Shown: one piece after another, positions 52,674-62,947 of the stretch
Numbering within the stretch: position 1 is the stretch's first letter
How the letters are laid out: the number at the start of each line of letters is the position of its first letter
Assembly: GCF_008711285.1 (NCBI RefSeq)
Contig: NZ_VXDC01000001.1
Coordinates: 744,001-808,000, forward strand
Direction: 5' to 3'
Length of the DNA stretch: 64,000 nt
Source: Roseibium aquae
Lineage (GTDB): Bacteria > Pseudomonadota > Alphaproteobacteria > Rhizobiales > Stappiaceae
Translations under genes and position numbers: made by a program
The notes under the pieces: model-generated
Databases searched by the model: none
What the model was told of the DNA's origin: nothing
What the model saw: the letters and a program-made list of their open reading frames with translations, nothing else

Positions 52674-53084
52674 ATGGACATGATCAAATCGCTTTTTATC
52701 TCCGCATCGGGCCTGAAGGCTCAAAACGGGCGGATGCGGGTGATTGCGGAAAACATCGCTAACGCCGATTCCACCGCGAAGGAGCCCGGCGGCGAGCCAT
52801 ACCGGCGCAAGATACCGACCTTCCAGTCCCATTTTGATCGGGAACTGGGCGCCGAGGTCGTCGAGCTTGGCCGCATTTCGGAAGATCGGTCCGCCTTTGA
52901 GGAGCGCTACATGCCCGGCCATCCGGCCGCCAATGCGCAAGGCTATGTGCTTGAGCCCAATGTCAACACGCTGATTGAGACCACCGACATGCGCGAGGCG
53001 CAGCGGTCCTATGAGGCGAACCTCAACGTCATCGAATCGACCCGCCGGATGCTGCAACGGACCATCGATATCCTGCGGGGCTGA
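52674..53084 (+). CDS. flgC: Proximal rod protein FlgC
   Basis: A 136-residue rod protein: MIKSLFISASGLKAQNGRMRVIAENIANADST and the C-terminal VNTLIETTDMREAQRSYEANLNVIESTRRML. It follows flgB by 34 bp and precedes fliE by 34 bp. Confidence 0.96.
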   Translation: MDMIKSLFISASGLKAQNGRMRVIAENIANADSTAKEPGGEPYRRKIPTFQSHFDRELGAEVVELGRISEDRSAFEERYMPGHPAANAQGYVLEPNVNTLIETTDMREAQRSYEANLNVIESTRRMLQRTIDILRG

Positions 53085-53118
53085 AGCCCCCGGTTTTGAA
53101 AGCTAAAGGACCATAGCC

Positions 53119-53430
53119 ATGGCCAGCCCATTGATTGCAAACAACGCCTACCAGTCGGCCGCGCAACTGGCGCGGCAGATCGGTCAAAACGAGCCGGCAA
53201 GTCCGGCGACTGAGGTTGATTTCGGCCAGATGGTGGCAGACGCCGTCGGTTCTGTCGTCGAATCCGGCCGCGTGGCGGACCAGAAGGCGATCGGAATGGT
53301 GGAAGGCAAGACCGATGTCGTGGATGTCGTGACCGCGATTGCCGAAACCGAGGTTGCGCTTGAAACCATGGTGTCCGTCCGGGACCGGGTGATCTCCGCC
53401 TATGAAGAAATCATGCGCATGCCGATCTGA
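53119..53430 (+). CDS. fliE: Hook-basal body protein FliE
   Basis: A 103-residue protein connecting the MS ring to the rod. The C-terminal VVDVVTAIAETEVALETMVSVRDRVISAYEEIMRMPI is the FliE signature. Normal length, with an AAAGGA ribosome-binding site. Confidence 0.95.
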   Translation: MASPLIANNAYQSAAQLARQIGQNEPASPATEVDFGQMVADAVGSVVESGRVADQKAIGMVEGKTDVVDVVTAIAETEVALETMVSVRDRVISAYEEIMRMPI

Positions 53431-53489
53431 TTCGTCGCGAACGCATGGGGCGCGGGCAGTTGGCGCGCGCCAATACAAGGAGGCAGGTG

Positions 53490-53756
53490 ATGACAGGTGG
53501 CGAAGTCCTCGATATCGCCCGTGAAGGTGTTTGGGTCATGATTCTGGTGTCAGCGCCGGCCATGCTGATCGGTCTGGCCGTTGGTCTGGTGATCGCCCTG
53601 ATCCAGGCGCTGACCCAGGTTCAGGAAATGACCTTGGTCTTCGTGCCCAAGATCATTGCCATTTTCGTCACGCTTGTGGTCGCACTGCCCTTCATGAGCC
53701 AGCAGCTTGAGATGTTCATGGCGCGGGTCGCCGAGCTCATCCTGGCGACATCCTAG
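53490..53756 (+). CDS. fliQ: Flagellar export gate protein FliQ
   Basis: An 88-residue two-helix export gate subunit (VLDIAREGVWVMILVSAPAML; IIAIFVTLVVALPFM). The ATG at 53490 lies seven bases after AAGGAGG. It is followed 10 bp later by fliR. Confidence 0.96.
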   Translation: MTGGEVLDIAREGVWVMILVSAPAMLIGLAVGLVIALIQALTQVQEMTLVFVPKIIAIFVTLVVALPFMSQQLEMFMARVAELILATS

Positions 53757-53766
53757 CGGGCTCTTG

Positions 53767-54540
53767 ATGACGATCGAAGCCGATTTCCTTCCGCAAGTCG
53801 TGGCCATCTTCATGCTCATGTTCGCCCGTTTGGGCACATTGCTCATGTTGTTGCCCGCGCTTGGCGAGAGTACGATCCCAACCCGGTTTCGATTGACGAT
53901 TGCCCTGGCATTGACCCTGGTTCTCTATCCCGTCGGCGCGCCGCTCTACCCGGACAATCTCACCGAAAATATGCCTCGTCTTCTGCTGTTCATGGGCAAC
54001 GAAATCATCATCGGGCTTGCAGTCGGGCTTTGCGCCAGGCTCATCACGACGGCGCTGCAGACCGCGGGTGTCATCATGGCCAGCCAATCGGGTCTTGCCT
54101 TCGCGCTGGGCACGGATGTCAGCAATTTCGGACAGCAGGGCGCTCTGTTCGGCAACTACATGTCAATCGTCGGCATCACCTTGGTGTTCGTCACCGACAC
54201 CCATTACCTGGTGATCGCGGCGCTTCACGACAGTTTTACGCTTTTTCCGCCTGGCCAAATCGTGCCGGTGGGGGACTTTGCGCAAATCGCCACCGAGACG
54301 GTGGCCAATGTTTTCTCGGTCGCAACGCGCATGAGCGCGCCCTTCATCGTGGTCGGCATCGTGTTTTATTTCGGTCTCGGGCTTTTGAACAAGCTGATGC
54401 CGCAAATGCAGATCTTCTTCATCGCGATGCCGGTGAACATCGTTCTCGGCTTCCTGCTGCTGATGCTCCTCATCGGCACGCTGATGACCTTCTACCTGGA
54501 CCATTTCCAGCAATCGCTGGGACGGTTCATCGCCGGATAG
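53767..54540 (+). CDS. fliR: Flagellar export gate protein FliR
   Basis: A 257-residue multi-helix export gate subunit (VAIFMLMFARLGTLLMLLPALGE; LGTDVSNFGQQGALFGNYMSI; LGLLNKLMPQMQIFFIAMPVNI). Forms the gate with FliP and FliQ. It lies 9 bp before flhB; the ATG at 53767 gives the conserved N-terminus. Confidence 0.96.
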   Translation: MTIEADFLPQVVAIFMLMFARLGTLLMLLPALGESTIPTRFRLTIALALTLVLYPVGAPLYPDNLTENMPRLLLFMGNEIIIGLAVGLCARLITTALQTAGVIMASQSGLAFALGTDVSNFGQQGALFGNYMSIVGITLVFVTDTHYLVIAALHDSFTLFPPGQIVPVGDFAQIATETVANVFSVATRMSAPFIVVGIVFYFGLGLLNKLMPQMQIFFIAMPVNIVLGFLLLMLLIGTLMTFYLDHFQQSLGRFIAG

Positions 54541-54549
54541 GAGGGCGAA

Positions 54550-55629
54550 ATGGCGGATGAAACCGACGAGTCGGAAAAAACGGAAGACCCCACTCAGAAG
54601 CGCCTCAGGGAGGCGCATGAAAAGGGGGACGTCGCCAAGTCGCAGGACGTCAGCACATGGTTCATACTGGCGGGCAGCACGATCCTGATTGCCCTGTTCG
54701 CGCCCGCGATGACCGCCGCTTTGGGGAGCCACCTGAAGGGCTTTATCATGCACGCGCATCAGATCCCGGTGGACGGGTTCGCGCTCAAGGCGCTTTGGCG
54801 TGACACCGGCCAATCCCTGGCCCTGATTATCGGACTTCCCCTCTTGACCCTGGTCGTTATGGCCGTGGCCGGCAACATGATGCAGCATCAACTGCTGTTC
54901 ACGACGGAAACGATCAAGCCGAAACTCTCGAAGATTTCGCCCATTTCCGGCTTCAAGCGCTTGTTTTCCTCCGAAAGCCTGGTGAATTTCGCAAAGGGCG
55001 TTGTGAAGATCGGGCTGGTTTCGGCGCTCATGGTGGCGATCTTGCTGCCCCATCGCGATGAAGCGGACATCCTGATCTTTGCCGACCCCAGCATTCTGCT
55101 TGAAGAAGCCCGTATTCTGGTCCTGCAACTGATGGCAGCGGTGATGGCGTTCATGACCGTGGTGGCGGCTATCGATTTCGCCTACCAGAAGCACAAGTGG
55201 TTCAAGAAGCAGAAAATGTCGCTTCGGGAAGTCAAGGAAGAATTCAAGCAGACCGAAGGGGACCCGCTGATCAAGGGGAAAATCCGCCAGCTGCGCATGG
55301 AGCGTGCGCGCAAACGGATGATGTCCGCCGTGCCTTCGGCGACCGTGGTTGTCACCAACCCGACACACTATGCGGTGGCACTGAAATACGAGCAGGGAAT
55401 GGCCGCTCCCCTTTGCGTGGCGAAGGGCCTGGACGCTGTTGCCCTGAAGATCCGGCAGGTGGCCAGGGAGCATGAGGTGCCGGTGGTGGAAAATCCGCCT
55501 CTGGCCCGCGCCCTTTATGCAAGCGTGGAACTCGATCAGGAAATCCCCGAAGACCATTACAAGGCCGTCGCCGAGGTGATCGGCTTCGTGTTCCGCATGC
55601 GAAACCGCGCGGCATGGCGCGCTGGGTAA
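54550..55629 (+). CDS. flhB: Flagellar export switch protein FlhB
   Basis: A 359-residue protein: four membrane helices then a cytoplasmic domain with the self-cleavage motif NPTH (Asn270-Pro271). Cleavage there switches export from rod/hook to filament proteins. The N-terminus ESEKTEDPTQKRLREAHEKGDVAKSQDV is typical. Last gene of the flgB operon; cckA starts 125 bp later. Confidence 0.96.
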   Translation: MADETDESEKTEDPTQKRLREAHEKGDVAKSQDVSTWFILAGSTILIALFAPAMTAALGSHLKGFIMHAHQIPVDGFALKALWRDTGQSLALIIGLPLLTLVVMAVAGNMMQHQLLFTTETIKPKLSKISPISGFKRLFSSESLVNFAKGVVKIGLVSALMVAILLPHRDEADILIFADPSILLEEARILVLQLMAAVMAFMTVVAAIDFAYQKHKWFKKQKMSLREVKEEFKQTEGDPLIKGKIRQLRMERARKRMMSAVPSATVVVTNPTHYAVALKYEQGMAAPLCVAKGLDAVALKIRQVAREHEVPVVENPPLARALYASVELDQEIPEDHYKAVAEVIGFVFRMRNRAAWRAG

Positions 55630-55754
55630 GGTGGGCCAATGATCTTCCCGTGCAAAGAGGCACTGACCGGTGGTGTTGACGTTGTTTTTGTCCGATCGCG
55701 GCAGAATGCTGGTGAGGTGGCTGTCGAACGATTCGGGCCAGGGAGTGACATTCG

Positions 55755-58313
55755 ATGAGTGATTATGACGGGACCTCGAGCGCGCCGCTCATCGACCGGC
55801 CCGAGCGGACCGGTAATCTGTGGCTTCTCATCGGCCTGGTGTTCGCTCTGCTCGGCGCGGCCGCATCGTTTGCCTTCATGGAAAAAGCGGAAGCCCAGCC
55901 CTTCGTGCTGGGTATGCTCGGCATTCTTGCCGTTGTCGGCGTGTTTTGCCTGTTTGCCGGCGCCATCGGCTTCCTGCGAGTGTCCGGGCGGGCAAGCGAA
56001 GCTAATCCGGTAGCCGCCTCCTTTCTGGCCGGCCTTGACGATGGGGTTCTGGTCACCGATCCGGAGGGGCGGCTTGTTTACGCCAATCAAGCTTATGCCG
56101 ATATCACGGGTGCCGAGGACGCCGCCGATATCCGGGTCGTCGAACGCGTCTTTTCAAGCGACCCGGATGCCGCCGACGCCATCTACCGCCTGTCCCAGGC
56201 CATGCGGGAGGGCCGTCGGGCCCAGGAAGAAATCCGCATGCCGTTCCCGCTTGGCAAACAGGAGGGGGCCCCGAGATGGTATCGCGTCGCGATCCGTCCG
56301 CTGGTGATTGCGCCGGCCGGGCGTGAAAAGCAGCAGCACCGTCTGTCCGTCTGGCAGCTTGCCGATATCACCCGGGATCGCGCGGACCAGGAAAACTCGT
56401 TTCAGGAACTCCAGCGGGTCATCAATTTTCTTGACCATGCACCGGCGGGGTTCCTGTCCTGCGACGGCGACGGACAGCTTGTTTATCTGAACGCCACCCT
56501 GGCGGATTGGCTGGGCTATGACCTCGCCCAGTTCGAAGTTGGCGATCTTGCCTTGTTCGACATCGTGCGCGGCGACGGCTCGGAATTGATCTTGTCGGTG
56601 AAGGGACAGGCGGGAGAGGTCAAGAGCCACACGTTCGATCTGGATTTCGTTACCCGGTCGGGCCGCGGCTTGCCGGTGCGTTTGCTCCACCGGGTCCCGT
56701 TCGGTGAGAACGGTACCCCGGGCGACAGCCGCACTCTCGTGTTGAACCGTTCGCGCGGCGAGGAGGCCTCGGAAGCCTTGCGTGCGGCGGAGGTCCGGTT
56801 TGCCCGCTTCTTCAACAACACGCCCATCGCGATTGCCTCTCTCGATACTGAGGGCCGGGTGCTGCGCACCAATGCACCTTTCCTGAAGCTGTTCGGTGCC
56901 GTCGATACGAGCGACGAGGGATCCAAACTCCAGGATTATGTGGCCGATAGTGGCCGGGAAGACCTTTCGAAGGCTCTGTCGGCCGCATCCAACGGCATTA
57001 CCGAGATTGCGCCGATCGATATCCCGCTCCACGAGGGCACCGAGCCCCGTTCGGCAACGTTTTACGTCTCGGCCGTCCAGGAAGGGGAAGGCGACGGGGA
57101 AGCGGCGATCGTCTATGCTCTGGAGACCACCCAGCAGCGGGCGCTTGAGGCGCAGTTCGCCCAAAGCCAGAAGATGCAGGCCATCGGCCAGCTGGCTGGA
57201 GGCGTCGCCCACGATTTCAACAATGTTCTGACCGCTATCATCGGATTTTCGGATCTCCTGCTTGCAAGCCACCGGCCGACCGACCCGTCCTTTCAGGACA
57301 TCATGAACATCAAGCAGAACGCCAATCGCGCGGCGGGGCTGGTGCGCCAGCTGCTTGCCTTTTCCCGCCGGCAGACCTTGCGCCCCCAGAAAGTCTACCT
57401 GAACGACGTTCTGGCCGATCTGTCGATTCTGCTCGACCGGCTGCTGGGCGAAAAGGTGGAGTTGCAGGTCGTTCACGGCCGGGACCTTTGGCCGGTCATG
57501 GCCGATCTGAACCAGCTTGAGCAGGTGATCGTGAATCTGGCGGTCAACGCCGGCGACGCGATGAGTGATGGCGGGCGTCTGATCATCCGCACCACCAACG
57601 TGTCGGAGGACGCCTCCACCAAGTACGACAACACGCGCGGCATGCCGCCGGGCGAATATACCTTGATCGAGGTTGAAGATACGGGGCACGGGATTCCCGC
57701 CAATATCATGGAGAAGATTTTCGACCCGTTTTTCTCTACCAAGGAAGTGGGAAAGGGGACCGGGCTCGGGCTTTCCACGGTCTATGGCATTGTCAAGCAG
57801 ACCGGCGGTTTCATTTTCTGCACCAGTGAAGTGGGGCAGGGGACGGTTTTCCGCATCTTCCTTCCGCGTCATATCCCCGACGTCGAAGAGGTCAAACCAC
57901 CGGTTTCCGAGGCCGAGCGGGAAAAGGTCGCGGATCTGACCGGGTCGGCATCGATCCTGCTGGTGGAGGACGAGGAAGCGGTGCGCGCCTTCGCCGCCCG
58001 GGCTCTGGCCTCCCGTGGATACCAGGTCCACGAGGCGGGCTCGGGCACGGAAGCGCTGGAGGTGATGGAGGAGACCGGCGGCAATATCGATCTCGTTGTC
58101 TCCGATGTGGTCATGCCCGAAATGGATGGCCCCTCGCTGCTCGTGGAATTGCGCAAGACGCGGCCCGATCTCAAGATCATTTTCGTCTCGGGCTATGCGG
58201 AAGACGCGTTTGAGGAAAATCTGCCGGAGGACGAAAAATTCTTCTTCCTGCCCAAACCCTTCACCCTCAAGCAACTGGCGACGACGGTGAAGGAAGTGCT
58301 TGAAAGCTCATGA
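55755..58313 (+). CDS. cckA: Cell-cycle hybrid histidine kinase CckA
   Basis: An 852-residue hybrid kinase. Two membrane helices (about 22-42 and 50-75), PAS-like domains (about 85-200, 215-335 and 345-470), a HisKA domain with phospho-accepting His486 (GGVAHDFNN), an ATPase domain (NAGDAM, DTGHGI, GTGLGLS), and a C-terminal receiver with Asp784 ([13 protein letters not shown]). CckA sends phosphate through ChpT to CtrA and controls cell cycle and motility. It lies directly downstream of flhB, and two operons here carry CtrA boxes. Domain order and sequence match CckA well. Confidence 0.92.
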   Translation: MSDYDGTSSAPLIDRPERTGNLWLLIGLVFALLGAAASFAFMEKAEAQPFVLGMLGILAVVGVFCLFAGAIGFLRVSGRASEANPVAASFLAGLDDGVLVTDPEGRLVYANQAYADITGAEDAADIRVVERVFSSDPDAADAIYRLSQAMREGRRAQEEIRMPFPLGKQEGAPRWYRVAIRPLVIAPAGREKQQHRLSVWQLADITRDRADQENSFQELQRVINFLDHAPAGFLSCDGDGQLVYLNATLADWLGYDLAQFEVGDLALFDIVRGDGSELILSVKGQAGEVKSHTFDLDFVTRSGRGLPVRLLHRVPFGENGTPGDSRTLVLNRSRGEEASEALRAAEVRFARFFNNTPIAIASLDTEGRVLRTNAPFLKLFGAVDTSDEGSKLQDYVADSGREDLSKALSAASNGITEIAPIDIPLHEGTEPRSATFYVSAVQEGEGDGEAAIVYALETTQQRALEAQFAQSQKMQAIGQLAGGVAHDFNNVLTAIIGFSDLLLASHRPTDPSFQDIMNIKQNANRAAGLVRQLLAFSRRQTLRPQKVYLNDVLADLSILLDRLLGEKVELQVVHGRDLWPVMADLNQLEQVIVNLAVNAGDAMSDGGRLIIRTTNVSEDASTKYDNTRGMPPGEYTLIEVEDTGHGIPANIMEKIFDPFFSTKEVGKGTGLGLSTVYGIVKQTGGFIFCTSEVGQGTVFRIFLPRHIPDVEEVKPPVSEAEREKVADLTGSASILLVEDEEAVRAFAARALASRGYQVHEAGSGTEALEVMEETGGNIDLVVSDVVMPEMDGPSLLVELRKTRPDLKIIFVSGYAEDAFEENLPEDEKFFFLPKPFTLKQLATTVKEVLESS

Positions 58314-58368
58314 TGTGCCAGGCCAATGGCGCGCCCGCGTGAAAGCATGGTGTCGGCAGCCTCCTGTC

Positions 58369-58965
58369 TCATGAGGGGTCAAACAAGCCAGACATGAGGA
58401 CCGCGGTCGCGTGTTCGTAGGTTTCGCGGTCTTCTCCATTGGCGATCGCAAGGGCTGCCCGGTCAAAGGCTGCGGACAAGAGGTCTGACAAGGGGGCTAT
58501 CGGGGCATCTGCGAGTAAACCGGCAGCTTGGGCGTGCCGTAGGGCTTCGGTAAGCGTGCCTCCTCCGGTTTTCAGGTCAATATCTCGCATGACCTCAACC
58601 CCAAGAACGGCGGGGCCTTCCAACAGGAGAAGCTGTGCCCGTCCGGGGGTCTGCATGGCTTTGAAGTAGGCTTTCGCGCCGGACAGAAATGCCTCCAGGG
58701 GGCTTCTTTCTGCGCCTGCGGTCTGCCGGATGTCCTCGGCAACGGTCTGTGCTTCTGCTTCCACCACCGCGCGCAGCAGCGCGGCCTTGTCCTCAAAGTG
58801 ATGATAAAGAGCTCCACGCGTCACATTTGCGGCTTTGACGATGTCTGGCGTGCTGGTGTCCGCGTAGCCGTTTTCAGAGAAAAGCAATCTTGCCGCGGTC
58901 AGTAGGGCCGCGCGGGTATCCGCCCTTCGGTCGGCTTGGGATCGGCGTCGTGTTTCTTCTTGCAT
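58369..58965 (-). CDS. TetR family transcriptional regulator
   Basis: A 198-residue TetR repressor. The N-terminal helix-turn-helix reads NGYADTSTPDIVKAANVTRGALYHHFEDKAALL; the rest is a helical ligand domain (LLEGPAVLGVEVMRDIDLK). The ATG at 58963-58965 lies within a palindrome, and a second palindrome lies 30 bp further. It is divergent from a glyoxalase-fold gene, which it probably controls along with itself. Confidence 0.9.
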   Translation of the reverse strand: MQEETRRRSQADRRADTRAALLTAARLLFSENGYADTSTPDIVKAANVTRGALYHHFEDKAALLRAVVEAEAQTVAEDIRQTAGAERSPLEAFLSGAKAYFKAMQTPGRAQLLLLEGPAVLGVEVMRDIDLKTGGGTLTEALRHAQAAGLLADAPIAPLSDLLSAAFDRAALAIANGEDRETYEHATAVLMSGLFDPS

Positions 58966-58981
58966 ACATGCGGCCTGTATG
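58963..58981. promoter_or_regulatory. TetR operator 1, overlapping the tetR start
   Basis: CATACA-N7-TGTATG inverted repeat, including the tetR ATG. The half-site resembles that of the second palindrome, 16 bp away. Confidence 0.65.
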
Positions 58982-58996
58982 TTTATGTTCTTTAAC

Positions 58997-59013
58997 ATAC
59001 ATACGGTATGTAT
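58997..59013. promoter_or_regulatory. TetR operator 2
   Basis: ATACATACGGTATGTAT is a perfect palindrome with 8-bp arms and one central base, between tetR and the glyoxalase gene. Confidence 0.75.
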
Positions 59014-59121
59014 TTTAAATGGATCCGGCAAGTGCAACCCCCCATGACCTTTCAAACCGTCACCCGAGGCTCGTGTGAAAGGTCAATGTTGGCATGGCGC
59101 AAAAGGCAGAAAGGTGTCGAA

Positions 59122-59550
59122 ATGAAATGCTCACAGTACTATCCGGTTATCATGACCGACCGTGTCCCGCAGACCGCACGATTTTTCATCGATCACTTCC
59201 GATTTCAGAAAGCCTTTGAGGCAGACTGGTATGTCCATCTCCAGTCTGTGGAAGACGACAAGGTGAATTTGGCAATCCTCGACCGGGCGCATGAGACCAT
59301 CCCTGTGCAAGGACGCGGTCAGGGGGCGGCGGGTCTGATCCTGAATTTCGAAGTGGAAGATGTCGATGTGATCTATGAAAAGCTCAAGGACGCCGGGCTT
59401 CCCATGCTTTTGGAACTGCGCGATGAGCCTTTCGGCCAGCGTCATTTCATCACCGAAGACCCGAATGGCGTGCTGATCGACGTGATCAAGCCGATCCCGC
59501 CTAGCCCGGAGTTCCTGGCCCAATACGCGCCCGAAGCTCTGCCATCATAG
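59122..59550 (+). CDS. Glyoxalase/bleomycin resistance-fold (VOC) protein
   Basis: A 142-residue VOC-superfamily protein, with [18 protein letters not shown] at the start and [19 protein letters not shown] at the end, the usual beta-alpha-beta modules. Metal-ligand positions are not all recognisable. The ATG at 59122 gives the domain start; codons upstream run through the operator. Probably controlled by the divergent TetR protein. Substrate unknown (thiol-linked detoxification and antibiotic binding are both possible). Confidence 0.85.
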   Translation: MKCSQYYPVIMTDRVPQTARFFIDHFRFQKAFEADWYVHLQSVEDDKVNLAILDRAHETIPVQGRGQGAAGLILNFEVEDVDVIYEKLKDAGLPMLLELRDEPFGQRHFITEDPNGVLIDVIKPIPPSPEFLAQYAPEALPS

Positions 59551-59651
59551 GGCAATTCCCGGTCGGGTCGATCGCGGTGTGTGCCAAACTTGTCAGCAGA
59601 TGCGCCGGACCAGCGCATAAGCCCCCGACCCCGTGAAGGGGCCCGAGGATC

Positions 59652-60146
59652 TCAACCGGTCAGCATGGGGCAGCCGCTGGCGATCTCCGCCCTGCTCTTG
59701 AGGCCCTGCAGGCTTTCCATGGTGTTTGGATTGCCTGGAAGGACAAAGCTCTGTTCAAGAGCGGTCCTGGCGTTGTTGATAACAGCCAGATCCTGGACCG
59801 CCAGCGTGTTGCAGGCCACGCCCGTAAACCGGACCCTGATCCGAATGACCCGGTTGCCGTTGTCGGAAGGGCCGAATTCGGCGTCGAGCGCGGGGTTTGC
59901 TTCCGTGAGGGTGCGCTCCATCACAACCATATTCGGCTGATCCTGAACGACCGCCGTGCCTCGTTCCGTCGCGCTTTGAACCAGGGCGGCCCGGACTTGT
60001 TCCGGGCCGGCCGCGATCCGGACACTTTGGGCACCGGCGGGCACGGTCAGTTCCGGTTGCTTGGGACCGCTCGCTTGCCGCCCCGTATTCGATTGACAGG
60101 CCACAAGGGCGATAGCGGCGGCGATGACTAGAACAGGTCGCATCAT
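59652..60146 (-). CDS. Small putative lipoprotein of unknown function
   Basis: A 164-residue protein with a lipoprotein signal (VIAAAIALVACQSN, lipid-bearing Cys about residue 17) and a small mixed domain. Two further cysteines (RFTGVACNTLAV; ASGCPMLTG) could form a disulfide. ATGs at 60146 and 60143 are adjacent. Stand-alone, converging on the glyoxalase gene. Family not recognised. Confidence 0.7.
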   Translation of the reverse strand: MMRPVLVIAAAIALVACQSNTGRQASGPKQPELTVPAGAQSVRIAAGPEQVRAALVQSATERGTAVVQDQPNMVVMERTLTEANPALDAEFGPSDNGNRVIRIRVRFTGVACNTLAVQDLAVINNARTALEQSFVLPGNPNTMESLQGLKSRAEIASGCPMLTG

Positions 60147-60272
60147 GGGAAAGCGGGCGCTCCTTTGGCCTGGCTCATGGGGTGCGGCAGCAATACGGCA
60201 CATGCAACACCGCTATCCTTAAAAATGTCCTACACCCGGCGCAACGGGGCGAAGAGAAAGCAGATTGGACGA

Positions 60273-61766
60273 TCAAAACTTCCCACCCGTCTTGAAACCA
60301 CCGCCGCCGAACCCGCCGCCCGTCCGGAAACCGCCGGATCGTCCGCCAAACCCGCCGCCCGTCCGCAAGCCGCCCGTCCTTGGACTGCCTGATGACCGGC
60401 CGCCAAGACCCTTGCCGCTAAAGCCGCCGCCCATGGAACTGGGCAGGCCGCTGCCTTGCGGAAATGCAATGCGCCCGCCTTTCGGCTTGCGCCTGCGGTG
60501 TGCCTTCTCCGCACGCCGCCAATAGTCGGCGCCCGTTATCGCGCCCTTGACCAGTTCGCCAAGCAGGACAGTGGTGAGGCTGTCGTCGGTGAAGGTGGTT
60601 TCCCACTGATCATACCCCTTTCCACGAAACTGAGAGATAACCTGGGTTAATTCCGCCCGGCGCGACGATATATTGCGCTGAAGCTCGCGATCCTGCCGGA
60701 TCTCGCGGGAGATCTGTTCCATCCGCTCGCCGAGATCCTCGATATGGCGCACGATCCGCTCATCCTCGGGAGACGGAGTTGCCAAGGCTTCCGCCCACAA
60801 GTCCCTGAGGTCATCGCCTTCCAGCGATTTCGCCAGATGCGCCTCGGCTTCCCGATAGTCGGGATCGTCGCCCGTCGCGTAGTTCTGTAACGCGCCGGAA
60901 ACGGTTTCGATCTGGCCGTTCAGCGCGTCCAGCTTCGCGTCGATCTCGGCAATCTGACCGCCTAGGGCCTCGATCTCGCCAACCAGGTCGTTGCCCGCCA
61001 CCCGCTCGACCGCCTGCCGGCTGAGCTGCGAGAGCCGCGCCTCTTCCGCATCGGCTAAGTCCGCGCACCGCTCCGCATGGGTCGCGAGACGCTCTGGAAG
61101 GGATGTGAGCATGGCATAATTCGCGCGGGCATCGTGGAAGCCGATCAACCCGCCGACCCAACGGTCCAGGGACCGGACAAGCCCCCTCTTGTCGTAGGAC
61201 GGCGTGCCAAATCCCCGTTCCCACAGATACATGAAAAGGGGATCGGCCTCGTAGGCCTTGCCCTTTTCCGCGCGGTCCAGAAGCGCCGTTTCGGCTTTTT
61301 CAGCGGCCGCCTCGGCCGTCGCCGCCGCCTTCAGGGCCCTTTCACGCTGGGCCAGAAACCCCGCATCGCCCTCAAGAATGGTATCGACGCTGTCCATCAG
61401 CTCGTCCATCCGTTCTTCCGCGGCCGTTTGCTGATTGGCCAGTTCCGTCCGTTGTCTTTGGATGTCTTCGCGTTCGGTTTCTTTGCGCCGCAGGTTTTCC
61501 GCCAGCGTTTTCCGGTCGGATGCGCGTTTCTCCAGAAGTTTTCGCGCCTCCAGGGCCGCCGAATCGAGCCGGATGTCGAGTTGTTCGATACTCTGGGTAT
61601 CGAGGCGGAAACGCGCCAGTTCCTTATAGGCTTCGCCCTGACGGGTTTGAAAATCGGCAAAAGCCCTTGTCCCGCGTTCTATTCGCGTTCCGAGCTCCGC
61701 TTCTTCCCGGCGCAGGTCCGCAAGCGCGGCTTCAATCGCACTCAAGGTTTGGCGCCCTGTCAGCAT
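60273..61766 (-). CDS. Coiled-coil protein with Gly-rich tail
   Basis: A 497-residue protein. Residues 1-175 are a long coiled coil; a folded part follows (LFMYLWERGFGTPSYDKRG), then a second coiled-coil region (about 230-400) and a 60-residue tail of Gly/Phe/Arg/Ser repeats (GGFGGRSGGFRTGGGFGGGG). No enzymatic motif or membrane helix is visible. It is 34 bp downstream of the DUF6384-like gene on the same strand. The GF-rich tail could mediate assembly. Function unknown. Confidence 0.75.
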   Translation of the reverse strand: MLTGRQTLSAIEAALADLRREEAELGTRIERGTRAFADFQTRQGEAYKELARFRLDTQSIEQLDIRLDSAALEARKLLEKRASDRKTLAENLRRKETEREDIQRQRTELANQQTAAEERMDELMDSVDTILEGDAGFLAQRERALKAAATAEAAAEKAETALLDRAEKGKAYEADPLFMYLWERGFGTPSYDKRGLVRSLDRWVGGLIGFHDARANYAMLTSLPERLATHAERCADLADAEEARLSQLSRQAVERVAGNDLVGEIEALGGQIAEIDAKLDALNGQIETVSGALQNYATGDDPDYREAEAHLAKSLEGDDLRDLWAEALATPSPEDERIVRHIEDLGERMEQISREIRQDRELQRNISSRRAELTQVISQFRGKGYDQWETTFTDDSLTTVLLGELVKGAITGADYWRRAEKAHRRRKPKGGRIAFPQGSGLPSSMGGGFSGKGLGGRSSGSPRTGGLRTGGGFGGRSGGFRTGGGFGGGGFKTGGKF

Positions 61767-61800
61767 GGTGCCCCCCGTTCAATCGCCAAGCCCCAGCCCC

Positions 61801-62730
61801 TTACCATTGGGTGATCGCTCCTTCTCCCACGCCCGGCTCCCAGTCGATCTCCAGAGAACCGCGCGCTTTCCTGCCAAGCAGGGAGGATTGCACAATGCCG
61901 TCCGCCATCTTGTCGTCGCGTATGCGCTCATAGAGCTCCTTGCTTACCCGTTGACCCCATATTTCGACGGTTCGGGCGGTGCCGTTTTCCTCGGAGGTGA
62001 CCGACCGGCTGACCGGCGCTCCGTCGGGGCCGATTGCCTCCACAATCAGGTAGTAATTCGCCCCTTCCCGGTTCACATCGGGGATCCGTTCGACCCCGGT
62101 CGTGGTATCGGGGCGGGAGACGATCCGGACCTCAAAAACGGAATTGAGCTCCGAGGCAAGGGCTCGGAGATCCGCGACTGCACCGCGTGCGGCCTCGGCC
62201 TGTCCGTCCTGCGCCGCGATCCGCCCCGCCGCGGCAAGGCGTTCTGCCTCATCCAGCACGCCGGGTTCCCCTGTGAGGCCGTTAATCCTGTCTGAGAGTG
62301 CGGTGATCGCTTGGGGGATTTCAGTGCTCAGCTCGGCCTGAAGGGCAGCGGCGGCCCGTTCCTGAGGCCCGACCACAAGGAACTGCCAGGCGCCCACGGC
62401 CACCACCAGGGCGACAATCGCCCCGGCCGCCCATTTCGACCACGCCATCCGGGTGATGTAGATCTGCGCGAGAAAACGCGAAAAGCCGGTTTGAGGCGGT
62501 TTATAGACAAACCGGTCCTGCTTGAGGCCCTCGACCCCCTCCATGAGAATACGGTCAGGAACGTCGATCCCTTGTGCGGCGTAGATTTCCTTGAGACGGG
62601 CGATCATGTGCGCGTCCCTGTCGCCAGAAGCAATTTCCCGTTCGATGACGGCGTCTTGATGGCGCAACGTGTCGACCACATCCATCGCCATCATGAGATC
62701 GTCGAGAGGAGCCTGCGTCTTGTCTGACAT
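61801..62730 (-). CDS. DUF6384-like membrane protein
   Basis: A 309-residue protein: a cytoplasmic N-terminal part (PLDDLMMAMDVVDTLRHQDAVIEREIA), one membrane helix near residues 105-125 (WAAGAIVALVVAVGAWQFLVV), a coiled coil, and a C-terminal beta-rich domain (YYLIVEAIGPDGAPVSRSV). I believe this is the DUF6384 family, not verified. The ATG at 62730 was chosen as upstream codons look non-coding. Same strand as the genes either side. Function unknown. Confidence 0.72.
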   Translation of the reverse strand: MSDKTQAPLDDLMMAMDVVDTLRHQDAVIEREIASGDRDAHMIARLKEIYAAQGIDVPDRILMEGVEGLKQDRFVYKPPQTGFSRFLAQIYITRMAWSKWAAGAIVALVVAVGAWQFLVVGPQERAAAALQAELSTEIPQAITALSDRINGLTGEPGVLDEAERLAAAGRIAAQDGQAEAARGAVADLRALASELNSVFEVRIVSRPDTTTGVERIPDVNREGANYYLIVEAIGPDGAPVSRSVTSEENGTARTVEIWGQRVSKELYERIRDDKMADGIVQSSLLGRKARGSLEIDWEPGVGEGAITQW

Positions 62731-62947
62731 TCGCTGTTTCCACGAAGCTTGGCGTTCGTCCTGTTTCCGATGGGCCGCTTGCCGGTACGATAGAACATAG
62801 GGCATTTCGAAAACGCCCGGCAGATGGTCCAAACTTCAAAAACCGCGCGGTCTTTGGGCGGCAGTTTTCCCGCCTATCGCCCGCTGATCCAGCCGGTCTG
62901 GATTGCGCGGGGCCGGCCGGCCCGCGCATCCAGTCTGTGCTTTGCGG

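Noticed and set aside
56154-58274. A 706-codon open frame antisense to cckA.
   Set aside because: It mirrors the strongly supported CckA reading frame, and its composition is typical of antisense frames in GC-rich DNA.
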